DNA of 53,418 bases from DATKHF01 sp035510355 (GTDB taxonomy: Bacteria; Patescibacteriota; Saccharimonadia; Saccharimonadales; UBA4665): contig DATKHF010000027.1 in assembly GCA_035510355.1 (NCBI GenBank), positions 1 to 53,418 on the forward strand, read 5' to 3'. The position numbers and the translations under genes are program-made. A model generated the notes under the pieces. It did no database searches, had not been told where the DNA came from, and saw only the letters and a list, made by a program, of their open reading frames with translations. This document shows positions 32,602 to 41,384 of the stretch, piece by piece (the stretch's first letter is position 1; each line of letters starts with the position of its first letter).

Positions 32602-33030
32602 ATGAAAAAAACCTATAGCGCCGGTGGGGTTGTTATAAATAGTGAAGGCAATGTACTAGTAGTTAACCAAAATGACGATTCGTGGTCATTGCCTAAAGGC
32701 CATATTGACCCAGGTGAAACACCTCAAGACGCTGCGGTAAGAGAGATAAAAGAAGAATCCGGAATATCGGAATTAGAGTTAATTGATGAGCTTGGTACGT
32801 ACGAGCGGCATCGTATTGGTAAAGACGGCAAGGGATACGATACGAGTGAGCTAAAAAATATCAAATTTTTCTTATTCAAGACCAATCAACTGAAGCTTGC
32901 ACCGGAAGATCCTCAGAATCCCGAAGCCCAGTGGATTGCGCCTCAAAAAGTTGCGGCACTATTGACCCATCCAAAAGACAAAGCCTTCTTCGAGGGTAGT
33001 ATGGCAACCATATTCCCTGAAACCTCGTGA
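32602..33030 (+). CDS. Nudix hydrolase (142 aa)
   Basis: The full Nudix box is present as GHIDPGETPQDAAVREIKEESG (about residues 34-55), matching GX5EX7REUXEEXGU. The N-terminal AGGVVIN strand and the C-terminal PEAQWI also fit. Starting at ATG 32602, rather than an in-frame upstream codon within ppa, gives a standard compact Nudix protein. It likely acts on a nucleoside or dinucleoside polyphosphate; the substrate cannot be told from sequence. Confidence 0.92.
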   Translation: MKKTYSAGGVVINSEGNVLVVNQNDDSWSLPKGHIDPGETPQDAAVREIKEESGISELELIDELGTYERHRIGKDGKGYDTSELKNIKFFLFKTNQLKLAPEDPQNPEAQWIAPQKVAALLTHPKDKAFFEGSMATIFPETS

Positions 33031-33053
33031 GACCTTGTTGCGTGTCTGAGCAC

Positions 33054-33082
33054 TTGCATCAGGTTGCTTATGCTTTTACAAT
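33054..33082 (+). promoter_or_regulatory. Promoter of the gap-led carbon operon
   Basis: TTGCAT (33054-33059), 17 nt, TACAAT (33077-33082). The predicted leader of about 45 nt carries AGGAAGG before the gap start. Confidence 0.7.
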
Positions 33083-33135
33083 AGAGAGGTAAAAGCATAG
33101 AAAGTAAAACAAAAAAGAGGAAGGACTTCTTTTAT

Positions 33136-34179
33136 ATGAAAACACGGGTGGCAATCAACGGCTTTGGACGAATCGGACGCAATGCATTTAAAATTGCATT
33201 TGAGCGTGACGATACTGAGATAGTAGCTATCAATGATTTAACAGATACCAAGACACTAGCCTACTTACTCAAACACGATAGCAACTACGGCCCATACCAG
33301 CACGAAGTCGGCAACGATGACCAAAACATTATCGTAAAAGGTAAGAAGATTCGAGTCTGTGCTGAAAAAGATCCCACTGCTTTGCCCTGGAAAGACATGG
33401 ACGTTGATATTGTAATCGAATCAACTGGTTTTTTCGTCGAACCTGATAAAGCTCGAGCTCATATAAAAGCTGGCGCTAAAAAAGTTGTTCTCAGTGCGCC
33501 GGCTAAAGGCGACAGTGCAGCAACGGCTGACACAATCGTTCTTGGAGTTAATGAGGATAAGCTAGAAGGTGGCAGCGATGTTATCAGCAATGCATCGTGT
33601 ACGACTAACTGTATTACGCCTGTTGCCGCCGTCGTAGAGAGCGCTTTTGGCATCGAAAAGTTAATGATGACTACAATTCACAGTTACACTGCCAGCCAGC
33701 ATCTACAAGATGGGCCTGGCAAAAACTTCCGCGAAGATCGTGCAGGTGCTCAAAACATCGTGCCGACCACGACAGGCGCCAGCATAGCTGCCGCTAAGGC
33801 ATTACCAGCGCTTGAAGGTATCTTCGGTGGTTTTGAAGTTCGGGTACCAACACCAGTAGTCTCTCTGGCAGATTTTGTTATTATCACCAGAAGAGACGTA
33901 ACAGTTGACAATGTCAACGCGGCGTTCAAGAAAGCAGCCGCAGAACCATTCTATCAAGGTATATTAGACATAACTGAAGAGGAACTGGTGAGTAGTGACT
34001 ACATTGGTAATAGTCATTCGGCCATCGTCGATCTTAAATTGACGGCTGTTATTGGTGGTAATATGCTTAAAGTTGTTGCTTGGTATGATAACGAGTGGGG
34101 TTACAGCAACCGTCTTGTTGAAGTTGTAGCGGATGCTGGTCAGTTGTTACACAAAGGTGGAGATCATAAACACGAATAA
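33136..34179 (+). CDS. gap: Glyceraldehyde-3-phosphate dehydrogenase, type I (347 aa)
   Basis: NAD-binding INGFGRIGR (7-15) and the catalytic Cys155 in SNASCTTNCITP, with the later HSYTASQ His region and WYDNEWGYSNR near the end. Full length. It heads a run of central carbon genes in one direction (gap-rpiB-rpe-tktN-tktC, then fba), with 9 nt to rpiB. The enzyme links the pentose-phosphate products made by its neighbours to lower glycolysis. Confidence 0.97.
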   Translation: MKTRVAINGFGRIGRNAFKIAFERDDTEIVAINDLTDTKTLAYLLKHDSNYGPYQHEVGNDDQNIIVKGKKIRVCAEKDPTALPWKDMDVDIVIESTGFFVEPDKARAHIKAGAKKVVLSAPAKGDSAATADTIVLGVNEDKLEGGSDVISNASCTTNCITPVAAVVESAFGIEKLMMTTIHSYTASQHLQDGPGKNFREDRAGAQNIVPTTTGASIAAAKALPALEGIFGGFEVRVPTPVVSLADFVIITRRDVTVDNVNAAFKKAAAEPFYQGILDITEEELVSSDYIGNSHSAIVDLKLTAVIGGNMLKVVAWYDNEWGYSNRLVEVVADAGQLLHKGGDHKHE

Positions 34180-34188
34180 GGAACTAGT

Positions 34189-34635
34189 ATGAAGGTTTTT
34201 ATTGGCGCTGACCATCAGGGCTTTCAACTCAAGGCTAAGCTTGTTGATTATTTACGTAGCTCAGGGCACGAGGTTATTGATGAAGGTGACACTGTGCTTA
34301 AGCAGGACGATGACTTCCCGCAGTTTGCCGGCCGAGTAGCTCAAGCCCTACTAGCCGATTCTAGCCAGGACGCTCGCGGTATTCTCATCTGTGGGAGTGG
34401 CCAAGGGATGTGCATGGCAGCTAACCGTTTCAAAGGAATCCGTGCCAGTCTGGCATGGGACGTTGACGAAGCTCATACAGTGCGCAACGATGATGATAGT
34501 AATATATTGTGCTTGCCCGCCAGCATTTTAAAAAGCGAGCGAGCGATGGTGATCATCCAAACTTGGTTGAGCACACCATTTGCTGGCGCTCTCCGTTACA
34601 AACGTCGCATCAAAGAAATGGATGAACTTCAGTGA
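34189..34635 (+). CDS. rpiB: Ribose-5-phosphate isomerase B (148 aa)
   Basis: Interconverts ribulose- and ribose-5-phosphate. RpiB/LacAB family pattern: FIGADHQGFQLK at the N-terminus, ICGSGQGMCMAANRFKGIRAS with the active-site Cys and NDDDSNILCLPA. It is placed between gap and rpe in the pentose-phosphate cluster, which supports the RpiB rather than galactose-6-phosphate isomerase role. A GGAAC precedes the start. Confidence 0.93.
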   Translation: MKVFIGADHQGFQLKAKLVDYLRSSGHEVIDEGDTVLKQDDDFPQFAGRVAQALLADSSQDARGILICGSGQGMCMAANRFKGIRASLAWDVDEAHTVRNDDDSNILCLPASILKSERAMVIIQTWLSTPFAGALRYKRRIKEMDELQ

Positions 34636-34657
34636 TAGCTAGAAAGAATTCGACAGC

Positions 34658-35305
34658 ATGATTGATATTTGCCCAACTATAACTGCCGATAACGCTCATT
34701 CTTACCGCGTCCAAATAGAGCAAGTAGTCTCATTTGCCACTCGGCTGCATATTGATATAGCCGATGGCATTCTAGCTCCTAATAAATTGATCGCGATTGA
34801 CCAGGTGTGGTGGCCAGGTGGCCTGCGCGCTGATATCCACGTAATGTACCAGCGGCCCTTTAGTCATACAGAAGTACTTATGGCCTTGCGACCTCAACTC
34901 ATTATTATTCATGCTGAAGCTGATGGTGGATTTGCAGTCTTTGCCGAAACGCTTCATCGTAACGGTATTGAAGTTGGCGTGGCCTTATTGCCAGCAACTC
35001 CAGTAGAAGTGATTCAGCCAGCTATTCATCTCATAGATCATGTGCTCATTTTTTCAGGTAACATCGGTCACTTTGGCGGTCATGCCGACTTAAATTTGCT
35101 TAGTAAAGTTCGCCAGATAAAAGCCCTTAAGCCTACAGTGGAAGTTGGCTGGGATGGCGGCATCAATGATCACAATGCACCCCAGTTGGTGGCTGGCGGT
35201 GTGGAGGTTCTTAACGCTGGTGGTTTTTTACACGGTGCTCAAGATCCAACAGAGGCCTACCGACTGTTACGAAATAGTATCGGTACAGGGAGTGTTCATG
35301 CTTAA
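34658..35305 (+). CDS. rpe: Ribulose-phosphate 3-epimerase-like protein (215 aa)
   Basis: A TIM-barrel epimerase of the Rpe family, but divergent: the usual SADF start is ITADN, the metal site reads LHIDIADG, the next ligand segment is DIHVMYQRP and the C-terminal phosphate loop is EVGWDGGINDHNAPQLVAGGVEVLNAGG. The ligand His and Asp positions are kept. Gene context between rpiB and transketolase supports the function. It overlaps the transketolase N-subunit gene by 8 nt. Confidence 0.85.
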   Translation: MIDICPTITADNAHSYRVQIEQVVSFATRLHIDIADGILAPNKLIAIDQVWWPGGLRADIHVMYQRPFSHTEVLMALRPQLIIIHAEADGGFAVFAETLHRNGIEVGVALLPATPVEVIQPAIHLIDHVLIFSGNIGHFGGHADLNLLSKVRQIKALKPTVEVGWDGGINDHNAPQLVAGGVEVLNAGGFLHGAQDPTEAYRLLRNSIGTGSVHA

Positions 35306-36155
35306 GCCACTAACCATCGAGGAGCTCGAACTGAAAGCTGATGATATACGGCAAGATATTATTAAAATGCTGGAGCACGCTAAAAGTGGCCATAGTGCTG
35401 GATCGCTTGGCCAAGCCGATATTTTTACGGCGCTCTATTTTGATATTTTAAAACACGATCCCAAAAATCCTGACTGGAGCGAACGCGATATTTTGATTCA
35501 GAGTAACGGCCATACTGTGCCCGTGCGTTACGCGGCTATGGCCGAAGCTGGTTATTTTCCCAAGGAAGAGCTATTGACGCTACGTCAGTTTGGCACACGT
35601 CTCCAGGGTCATCCAGAGCGTACTAAATTGCCAGGTCTGGAGACAACTAGTGGGCCGCTGGGCTCTGGGCTGAGTCAAGCTTGCGGCATAGCACTGGCGT
35701 TGCGTATGGACAAGCAAATGCATCGCTGGGTATACGTAACAACGGGTGATGGTGAGCTTGATGAAGGTAATAACTGGGAAGGTATTATGTTGGCCGCTAA
35801 GTATAAGCTCACCAATATGATTGCCATAGTTGATCGTAACAATATTCAAATCGATGGCCCGACAGAGACCGTAATGCCACTCGAAGATCTTAAGGCTAAA
35901 TGGCAAGCGTTTGGCTGGCACGTCATTGAGATTGACGGTAACGATATCGAAGCAGTGATTGATGCCTGTGCTATGGCTCGTGCCATTGTTGAAAAGCCGG
36001 TAGTAATTTTAGCCCATACTGTACCGGGCAAAGGTGTGGATTTTATGGAGTATGATTTTCACTGGCATGGGAGTCCGCCAAATCATGAACAGGCTAAACT
36101 GGCTCTCAAAGAATTACGGACGTTAAAAGGAAAGATAGAGAGTGAGGCCGACTAA
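35298..36155 (+). CDS. Transketolase N-terminal subunit (285 aa)
   Basis: The thiamine-diphosphate-binding half of a split transketolase: AGSLGQADIFTALYFDIL, LQGHPE, TTSGPLGSGLSQACGIALA and the ThDP motif GDGELDEGNNWE, with VPGKGVDFMEYDFHWHG near the end. ATG 35298 is used since the longer upstream frame lies within rpe. It overlaps rpe by 8 nt and the C-terminal subunit gene by 1 nt, so the two halves are made together. Confidence 0.95.
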   Translation: MLKPLTIEELELKADDIRQDIIKMLEHAKSGHSAGSLGQADIFTALYFDILKHDPKNPDWSERDILIQSNGHTVPVRYAAMAEAGYFPKEELLTLRQFGTRLQGHPERTKLPGLETTSGPLGSGLSQACGIALALRMDKQMHRWVYVTTGDGELDEGNNWEGIMLAAKYKLTNMIAIVDRNNIQIDGPTETVMPLEDLKAKWQAFGWHVIEIDGNDIEAVIDACAMARAIVEKPVVILAHTVPGKGVDFMEYDFHWHGSPPNHEQAKLALKELRTLKGKIESEAD

Positions 36156-37135
36156 TGAAAAATATGCATTTAGTGCCTGACGTCCTAGCTGATAACTTGC
36201 CGAGAGAACCTATGAAAAAAGGCTATGGCCAAGGTTTGGTCGAGGCAGGCAAGCGCTACGAAAACGTAGTTGCTGCTTCGTCAGATGTGACTAGTTCAAC
36301 GGGCACCGATGCCTTTGCTCAAGAATTTCCTGATCGCTTTATCCAGGTTGGTATCGCTGAGCAGACTTTGGTAAACGTTGGAGCGGGCTTGGCTGCAATG
36401 GGTAAAATGCCGTTCGTTGCCGCCTACGGAGCGTTTAGCCCTGGTCGTAACTGGGAGCAAATTCGGACAACCATTTGCATCAACGATCGACCCGTAAAGA
36501 TTATTGGTACACATGTCGGAATATCTGATGCGCCAGACGGCGCTACGCACCAGATCCTAGAGGATGTGGCACTTATGCGAGTTTTACCAAACATGTCCGT
36601 TATAGTCCCTTGTGACAGTATTGAAGCTGCAAAAGCGACCATTGCTCTGGCGAGCTACAAAAAACCCGCTTACATGCGAATAGCACGTGACGACACGGCC
36701 ATAATCACAACCGCTGATACACCATTCGAAATCGGCCAGGCTTACATCTTTCAAGTCGGCAGTGATGTGTCCATTATCGCGACGGGCAGGATGACATATC
36801 AAGCCATGGTTGCGGCAGCAAAGCTGGCCAAAGATGGTATACAGGCTGAAGTTGTGCACGTGCCGACTATCAAACCACTGGACGATGAAACCATTCTTGC
36901 TAGCGTCCGTAAAACTGGCGCTGTTGTCACCGCCGAAGAAGGTCAGATTAATGGTGGTCTCGGCGGAGCCGTCGCTGAGCTGCTTGCCGAGAATCACCCT
37001 ACGCCCTTAAAACGTATTGGTACACGGGATCGCTTTGGCGAATCGGGCGACCCTAGTGAGCTGCTCAAGCATTTTGGCCTAGACGCTTTGCACATTGTCC
37101 TTGCTACTCACGAAGTTTTAGACAAGAAAAAGTAA
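36155..37135 (+). CDS. Transketolase C-terminal subunit (326 aa)
   Basis: Pyrimidine-binding and C-terminal domains of the split transketolase. Features: SSDVTSSTGTDAFAQEFPDRFIQVGIAEQ with the catalytic Glu in AEQ, GISDAPDGATHQILEDVALMR and a Transketolase_C domain with VTAEEGQINGGLGGAVAELL. Works with the N-subunit encoded just upstream. No transaldolase gene is visible in this window. Confidence 0.95.
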   Translation: MKNMHLVPDVLADNLPREPMKKGYGQGLVEAGKRYENVVAASSDVTSSTGTDAFAQEFPDRFIQVGIAEQTLVNVGAGLAAMGKMPFVAAYGAFSPGRNWEQIRTTICINDRPVKIIGTHVGISDAPDGATHQILEDVALMRVLPNMSVIVPCDSIEAAKATIALASYKKPAYMRIARDDTAIITTADTPFEIGQAYIFQVGSDVSIIATGRMTYQAMVAAAKLAKDGIQAEVVHVPTIKPLDDETILASVRKTGAVVTAEEGQINGGLGGAVAELLAENHPTPLKRIGTRDRFGESGDPSELLKHFGLDALHIVLATHEVLDKKK

Positions 37136-37175
37136 ACATCCATTCGCTGTGCCACATAATTTCATTTGCAATGGT

Positions 37176-37203
37176 TTGAAATGTAAGCTCAAGCAGTTAC
37201 AAT
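37176..37203 (+). promoter_or_regulatory. Promoter of fba (leaderless)
   Basis: TTGAAA (37176-37181), a 16-nt spacer and TACAAT (37198-37203), 7 nt before ATG 37211. Confidence 0.7.
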
Positions 37204-37210
37204 TAAAGAC

Positions 37211-38128
37211 ATGCCATTAACTCTTAATCAAATACGGAGTAATTGCTTGCTGGCTCGTAAGGCTATGCAGCAGGCCCGAGCTGACCACTGGGCTTTTGGT
37301 GCGTTTAACCTGGATGACGAGGCAACGCTTCGAGCTGTGGCTTTAGCCGCTCAGAAAAAACAAGCACCGATACTCGTAGAAGTCAGCCAAGGCGAGGTTG
37401 ATGAGATCGGTCTTGATAACGTCCGTGATATGGTTGATAACTTTAAGGCTGAGTACGGACTCGAAATGTACATTAATCTCGACCACTCGCCATCTGTCGA
37501 AGATGCAAAAAAAGGCATTGCTGCTGGCTTTGAGTTCCTTCATATTGATATTTCACAAGCGAATCATGATGCCACTCGCGATGAAATTATTGAGAAGACC
37601 CGAGAAATAGTTGAGTATGCCAAATTTACTGGCGCACTTGTCGAGGCCGAAGAACGGTATTTTATGGGCTCATCTAATCTGCACACTGAAACTATCGATT
37701 ATGAAGAAGTAAAAAAGTATAACACCAAACCAGAAGATGCCGTTGATTTTGTTCAGCGTACCGGTATTGATACTTTTGCTGCCCAAATCGGTAATCTTCA
37801 TGGAAAGTACCCCGTTCCAAAAATTCTGGATCTTGAACTACTCCAAAGAATTCGTAATGCCATCAACTGTAATATTAGTCTCCACGGCGGTAGCGATACC
37901 CCCGGGCACTATTTTGTTAATGCGGTAAAAATTGGCGTGACAAAAGTCAATATCAACTCTGATATGCGCTACACCTACCGCACGACACTTGAAAAAACGT
38001 TGCAAACAAATCCGGGAGAATATTCTGTGGCCAAGCTCATTAATAAGGATGTTGTGCCAGCTGTTCAGGCGGTTGTTGAAAGTAAGCTCGACAATTTCAA
38101 TTCGGCCGGCAAAGCTCAAGCGGGTTGA
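37211..38128 (+). CDS. fba: Class II fructose-bisphosphate aldolase (305 aa)
   Basis: Zinc-dependent aldolase: the catalytic region YINLDHSPSVEDAKKGI, EAEERYF in the middle, GNLHGKYP with a zinc-binding His, LHGGSDTPGHY and the C-terminal phosphate loop NINSDMRYTYR. Normal length. It has its own promoter and a leaderless start 75 nt after the transketolase genes, so it is neither fully in nor far from the pentose-phosphate operon. Confidence 0.95.
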   Translation: MPLTLNQIRSNCLLARKAMQQARADHWAFGAFNLDDEATLRAVALAAQKKQAPILVEVSQGEVDEIGLDNVRDMVDNFKAEYGLEMYINLDHSPSVEDAKKGIAAGFEFLHIDISQANHDATRDEIIEKTREIVEYAKFTGALVEAEERYFMGSSNLHTETIDYEEVKKYNTKPEDAVDFVQRTGIDTFAAQIGNLHGKYPVPKILDLELLQRIRNAINCNISLHGGSDTPGHYFVNAVKIGVTKVNINSDMRYTYRTTLEKTLQTNPGEYSVAKLINKDVVPAVQAVVESKLDNFNSAGKAQAG

Positions 38129-38164
38129 TTTTATGATATCAATTGTGGGAAGATACATATAAAT

Positions 38165-39346
38165 ATGGATGAACAGGGTGGGCAAAATCAAATTCCTAGT
38201 ATGGCGCCAGCTGTCGGACAGCCAGTGTCTTCAGCTACTGCTACTAGTACGCCGTCCACGGTGCCGGCACTGTCTCCTCTTAACGAGGCACCAACACAAT
38301 TAGATCAAGCGGATCTGGCTCACCAATCTCGGCCAGCTATAACACCGCTTTTTGACGTCATGAGCATTGGTGATATCGTAACAGACGACTTCATTGATTT
38401 GCTCGAAGACGAAGCACAGGTTTACACCAATGAGCACGGTACTTGGTTAGCCATGCCATTCGGTACGAAAATACCGTATGATCACCATGAGGTTATATCG
38501 GCTGTCGGTAATGCCTCAAATGCTGCTATCGCTTTTGCAAGACTTGGCCTGTCAAGTACTTTTGCGACAAATGTTGGAGGTGACCAAGAGGGCCGCGATA
38601 TGATTGCCGTACTCCAAAAAGAAGGCGTTGACCATCGTTTCGTACGGATAAATCCTGACAAAAAAAGTAATTTCCATTTCGTTCTACGGTATGACGTCGA
38701 GCGGACCATTCTCATCAAACACGAAGAGTACGATTATCATTGGCCAAGTGTGTCGCCAGTCGAAACTCCAAAGTGGGCTTACTTTAGTTCTATAAGTGAA
38801 CACGCTATCCCCTATCACGACCAAGTAAGTGATTGGCTTGATGCCAACCCTAGCGTTAAACTTGCTTTCCAGCCTGGCACCTTTCAAATGGATGCCGGGA
38901 CAGAGCGACTCAAACGGATCTATCGTCGTAGTGAAGTACTAATTCTAAACCGCGAGGAAGCAGTGACTGTTGGTGGTGGCAATCATGATGATATCAATAA
39001 CTTATTTGATCACTTACATGCCTTGGGGCCGAGGCTCGTAGTGATTACGGATGGCCCAAGTGGAGCATACGCTTCAAATGGGCAGGTTCGTCTAAAGATG
39101 CCAATTTATCCTGATATAGCTCCGCCTGTCGAGCGCACTGGTGCCGGGGATGCTTTTGCGAGCACTTTCGTCGCATCACTAATCAAAGGTAATACTATCG
39201 AGGGTGCGCTTCAGTGGGCGCCGATAAACTCCATGAGTGTATGTCAAAAAGTTGGTGCCACGGCTGGCTTACTACACGAGCCTGATATCGAAGACTATTT
39301 ACGCAAAGCCCCCGATTCTTATAAACCCGAGCGACTTCAAGCATAA
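38165..39346 (+). CDS. PfkB-family carbohydrate kinase with disordered N-terminal extension (393 aa)
   Basis: A ribokinase-fold sugar kinase. The first 60 residues are Ser/Thr/Pro/Ala-rich and not part of the fold, which begins at FDVMSIGDIVTD (63-74). GNASNAAIAFARLGLS (115-130) is the first PfkB signature and ERTGAGDAF (323-331) the second, with the catalytic Asp329. The substrate is not evident; adjacency to aldolase and the pentose-phosphate genes suggests a sugar or sugar phosphate of central metabolism. It could be a minor phosphofructokinase, but that cannot be claimed. The extension is unusual. Confidence 0.87.
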   Translation: MDEQGGQNQIPSMAPAVGQPVSSATATSTPSTVPALSPLNEAPTQLDQADLAHQSRPAITPLFDVMSIGDIVTDDFIDLLEDEAQVYTNEHGTWLAMPFGTKIPYDHHEVISAVGNASNAAIAFARLGLSSTFATNVGGDQEGRDMIAVLQKEGVDHRFVRINPDKKSNFHFVLRYDVERTILIKHEEYDYHWPSVSPVETPKWAYFSSISEHAIPYHDQVSDWLDANPSVKLAFQPGTFQMDAGTERLKRIYRRSEVLILNREEAVTVGGGNHDDINNLFDHLHALGPRLVVITDGPSGAYASNGQVRLKMPIYPDIAPPVERTGAGDAFASTFVASLIKGNTIEGALQWAPINSMSVCQKVGATAGLLHEPDIEDYLRKAPDSYKPERLQA

Positions 39347-39370
39347 GCTTGGATCGATTAACTGCTTGTG

Positions 39371-39391
39371 GTAATCTAATTAATAGATTAC
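39371..39391. promoter_or_regulatory. Palindrome upstream of a hypothetical gene
   Basis: GTAATCTA (39371-39378) and TAGATTAC (39384-39391) are perfect inverted arms around ATTAA. The position, about 55 nt before the start at 39445 and near AT-rich -10-like sequences, fits an operator of a dimeric repressor, although a hairpin ending the upstream transcript is possible. Confidence 0.5.
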
Positions 39392-39444
39392 GTAGGTATA
39401 TCGTCGATGTGGAATAAACAAGTTGTCAAAAAAAGGGTAAATAC

Positions 39445-40701
39445 ATGACGCGCATGTTGTCTGAGCTCTTAGGAGCTCAAGAACCGACATTTCGGATCAA
39501 TGTTCGCGAGCTCGAACGGGCTAGCGGCGATCCTAGTGCAGATATTCGATTGAGTGCTGATATTGATCAGCAAGTCCAAACTAAAATTCGCGAGCTAGGG
39601 CTTAAACCACATGATACGACCGGTGAGGAACTCTATCATGCGCTCCAACAACGTCTGACTGATGACGAACATCGCTTACGCGACTATCTTGGCTTAGACG
39701 ATGATGCCATCTCATCAACAGTCATGGCAGCTACTCAAAGACTAATTAAACAGTTCAACATTCCCAAGGAATGTTTTGCGCTAAAATTTAGCGTAGCTAA
39801 ACGTTTGTTACGGGAAGTGCCGCCGAAAAAAGCCATGAAATACTTAGGCTATCGCTCGCTAGATTCTATGCTTAAGCACGAACCGGTCCCACAGCTATAT
39901 ACAGCAGCATTATTATACGAATCAACTCGCTGGCATCAAGCTTTTTTGGCACAGTACGCGCAGCTAGAACCAAGCGCTTTTGAATCTCGTCCCGTAGCTA
40001 TCTATTATTCACAATCTGAACGATGGCAAGAGTTGGCCAAGGAATTTGCCACTCGCTTTAGGCATACTAGCGTGGCGTTCATGGAGCTGGGAGCTATCGT
40101 GATTTTGCCCATAACTGAAACTATACCAGCTCTTGCAATCACAAGTACGCTATTACTTTTAGCTGATTGTAATGATATCCGGTGTAGCAGTTCCTTCTTA
40201 AAACTGCAACAAGTTAAGCCGGATTTTGGTCAACTCGTGGCCAAGGTAGCAACCGATAAACCCTATACGATTGCCCAACTGGCTGGTCAATCGCTTCCGT
40301 GGCGAACTATGCAGTATTATTACAGCCAGCGGCAAGCCGTTGATGTACCAGCATCCTTTGAGCCGCACATTCAGCCTGAAGATTTACAGCTCGCCCAAGC
40401 CGAAAAGGCTTTAGCGCACGTTGTGCCAGCATTAGAGTTTTGGGAAAACACTGCACCACTCGCATTAGTTAAAAATGGCCAAACGGTTTCGCTGAATATG
40501 CTTGATGTGGCGTTAAGTGTGGCTAATCAATTGCCATTTGTCGATCGGGTCGTCCATTATGTGCGCGATCGTGTCTGGCAAGAATTACTCACTAGCTATC
40601 TCAATCCATATAACTTGGAGCGGGTATTGCGTCAGCTCGGTGATGAAGTTGTTGAGCCAGCACCAACGCTAGCGGCCGAACTGGAAACAGCCGACGTATG
40701 A
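39445..40701 (+). CDS. Hypothetical protein (418 aa)
   Basis: A sizeable, soluble, mostly helical protein I cannot assign. It has a charged N-terminal helical region (about 20-95), then a segment with several Tyr/Leu-rich helices, and SFLKLQQVKPDFGQLVAKVATDKPY in the middle. No nucleotide-binding, metal or membrane motif stands out. It is coupled to the SLOG-protein gene by an ATGA overlap, so the two may work together. Sustained coding and coupling make it real; it is likely lineage specific. Confidence 0.8.
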   Translation: MTRMLSELLGAQEPTFRINVRELERASGDPSADIRLSADIDQQVQTKIRELGLKPHDTTGEELYHALQQRLTDDEHRLRDYLGLDDDAISSTVMAATQRLIKQFNIPKECFALKFSVAKRLLREVPPKKAMKYLGYRSLDSMLKHEPVPQLYTAALLYESTRWHQAFLAQYAQLEPSAFESRPVAIYYSQSERWQELAKEFATRFRHTSVAFMELGAIVILPITETIPALAITSTLLLLADCNDIRCSSSFLKLQQVKPDFGQLVAKVATDKPYTIAQLAGQSLPWRTMQYYYSQRQAVDVPASFEPHIQPEDLQLAQAEKALAHVVPALEFWENTAPLALVKNGQTVSLNMLDVALSVANQLPFVDRVVHYVRDRVWQELLTSYLNPYNLERVLRQLGDEVVEPAPTLAAELETADV

Positions 40702-41339
40702 GTTCTTCGACTAATCGTCCACTACGCTACAGTATTTGCGTGTCAGGTGCTGCCGCCGGCAGCACCATCAAGCAGTCGTATAAGATGGCCGAAAAGTTAG
40801 GTGCTGCCATCGCTAAGTCCGGCCAGATCCTCACTACTGGAGCTACTGTCGGTTTACCATATTATGCGGCCTATGGCGCTAAACAAGCCGGTGGTACGAG
40901 TATTGGTTTCTCGCCAGCGGCGAGCTTACGAGAGCATTTGCGTAAATATCGTTTACCATACGACTGTTATGATTATGTTAACTTTACTGGTCTGCACTAC
41001 GTGGGCCGCGATCTTTACCTGGTCCAATCCAGTGATGCAGTTATTACTGTCGGTGGTCGGTTCGGTAGTCTTCACGAATTTACCTCGGCGCTAGAGGCAG
41101 GTAAACCCTGCGGTATTCTTATTGACAGTGGTGGCACCGCTGACATTATTAAATCATTGATGCAGATTTTAGAACCACCAAATGATGAAATGGTAATTTA
41201 TGACGATAATCCCGAACGCTTAGTTGCTCGTATTATCGCGATGGTGGACGAGAAGTATAAAGATATTCACAAGGAACTAATTAACCGAGATGAACATTGG
41301 TTCCTGCGACTTGATCCTGAGCCACCTCGCAACGGCTAA
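40698..41339 (+). CDS. SLOG/LOG-family nucleotide-binding protein (213 aa)
   Basis: A Rossmann-like SLOG-domain protein: YSICVSGAAAG at the N-terminus, GQILTTGATVGLPYYAAYGAKQAGG and the PGG-x-GT-like loop written as TVGGRFGSLHEFTSALEAGKPCG. It is close in pattern to the TIGR00725-type proteins. The strict LOG phosphoribohydrolase motif PGGxGTxxE is altered (GGRFGSLHE), so cytokinin-type activity should not be assumed; nucleotide or nucleotide-derived ligand binding is likely. Coupled to the upstream hypothetical gene by ATGA. Confidence 0.8.
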   Translation: MSSSTNRPLRYSICVSGAAAGSTIKQSYKMAEKLGAAIAKSGQILTTGATVGLPYYAAYGAKQAGGTSIGFSPAASLREHLRKYRLPYDCYDYVNFTGLHYVGRDLYLVQSSDAVITVGGRFGSLHEFTSALEAGKPCGILIDSGGTADIIKSLMQILEPPNDEMVIYDDNPERLVARIIAMVDEKYKDIHKELINRDEHWFLRLDPEPPRNG

Positions 41340-41384
41340 TAACCGAATATCTGTAAAGTTGTTTATCCTTGCTACAATTAAATG

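Noticed and set aside
40698..41339. Cytokinin-activating LOG enzyme or DprA
   Set aside because: The strict PGGxGTxxE motif is replaced by GGRFGSLHE and DprA-specific domains are absent, so only the SLOG fold can be claimed.
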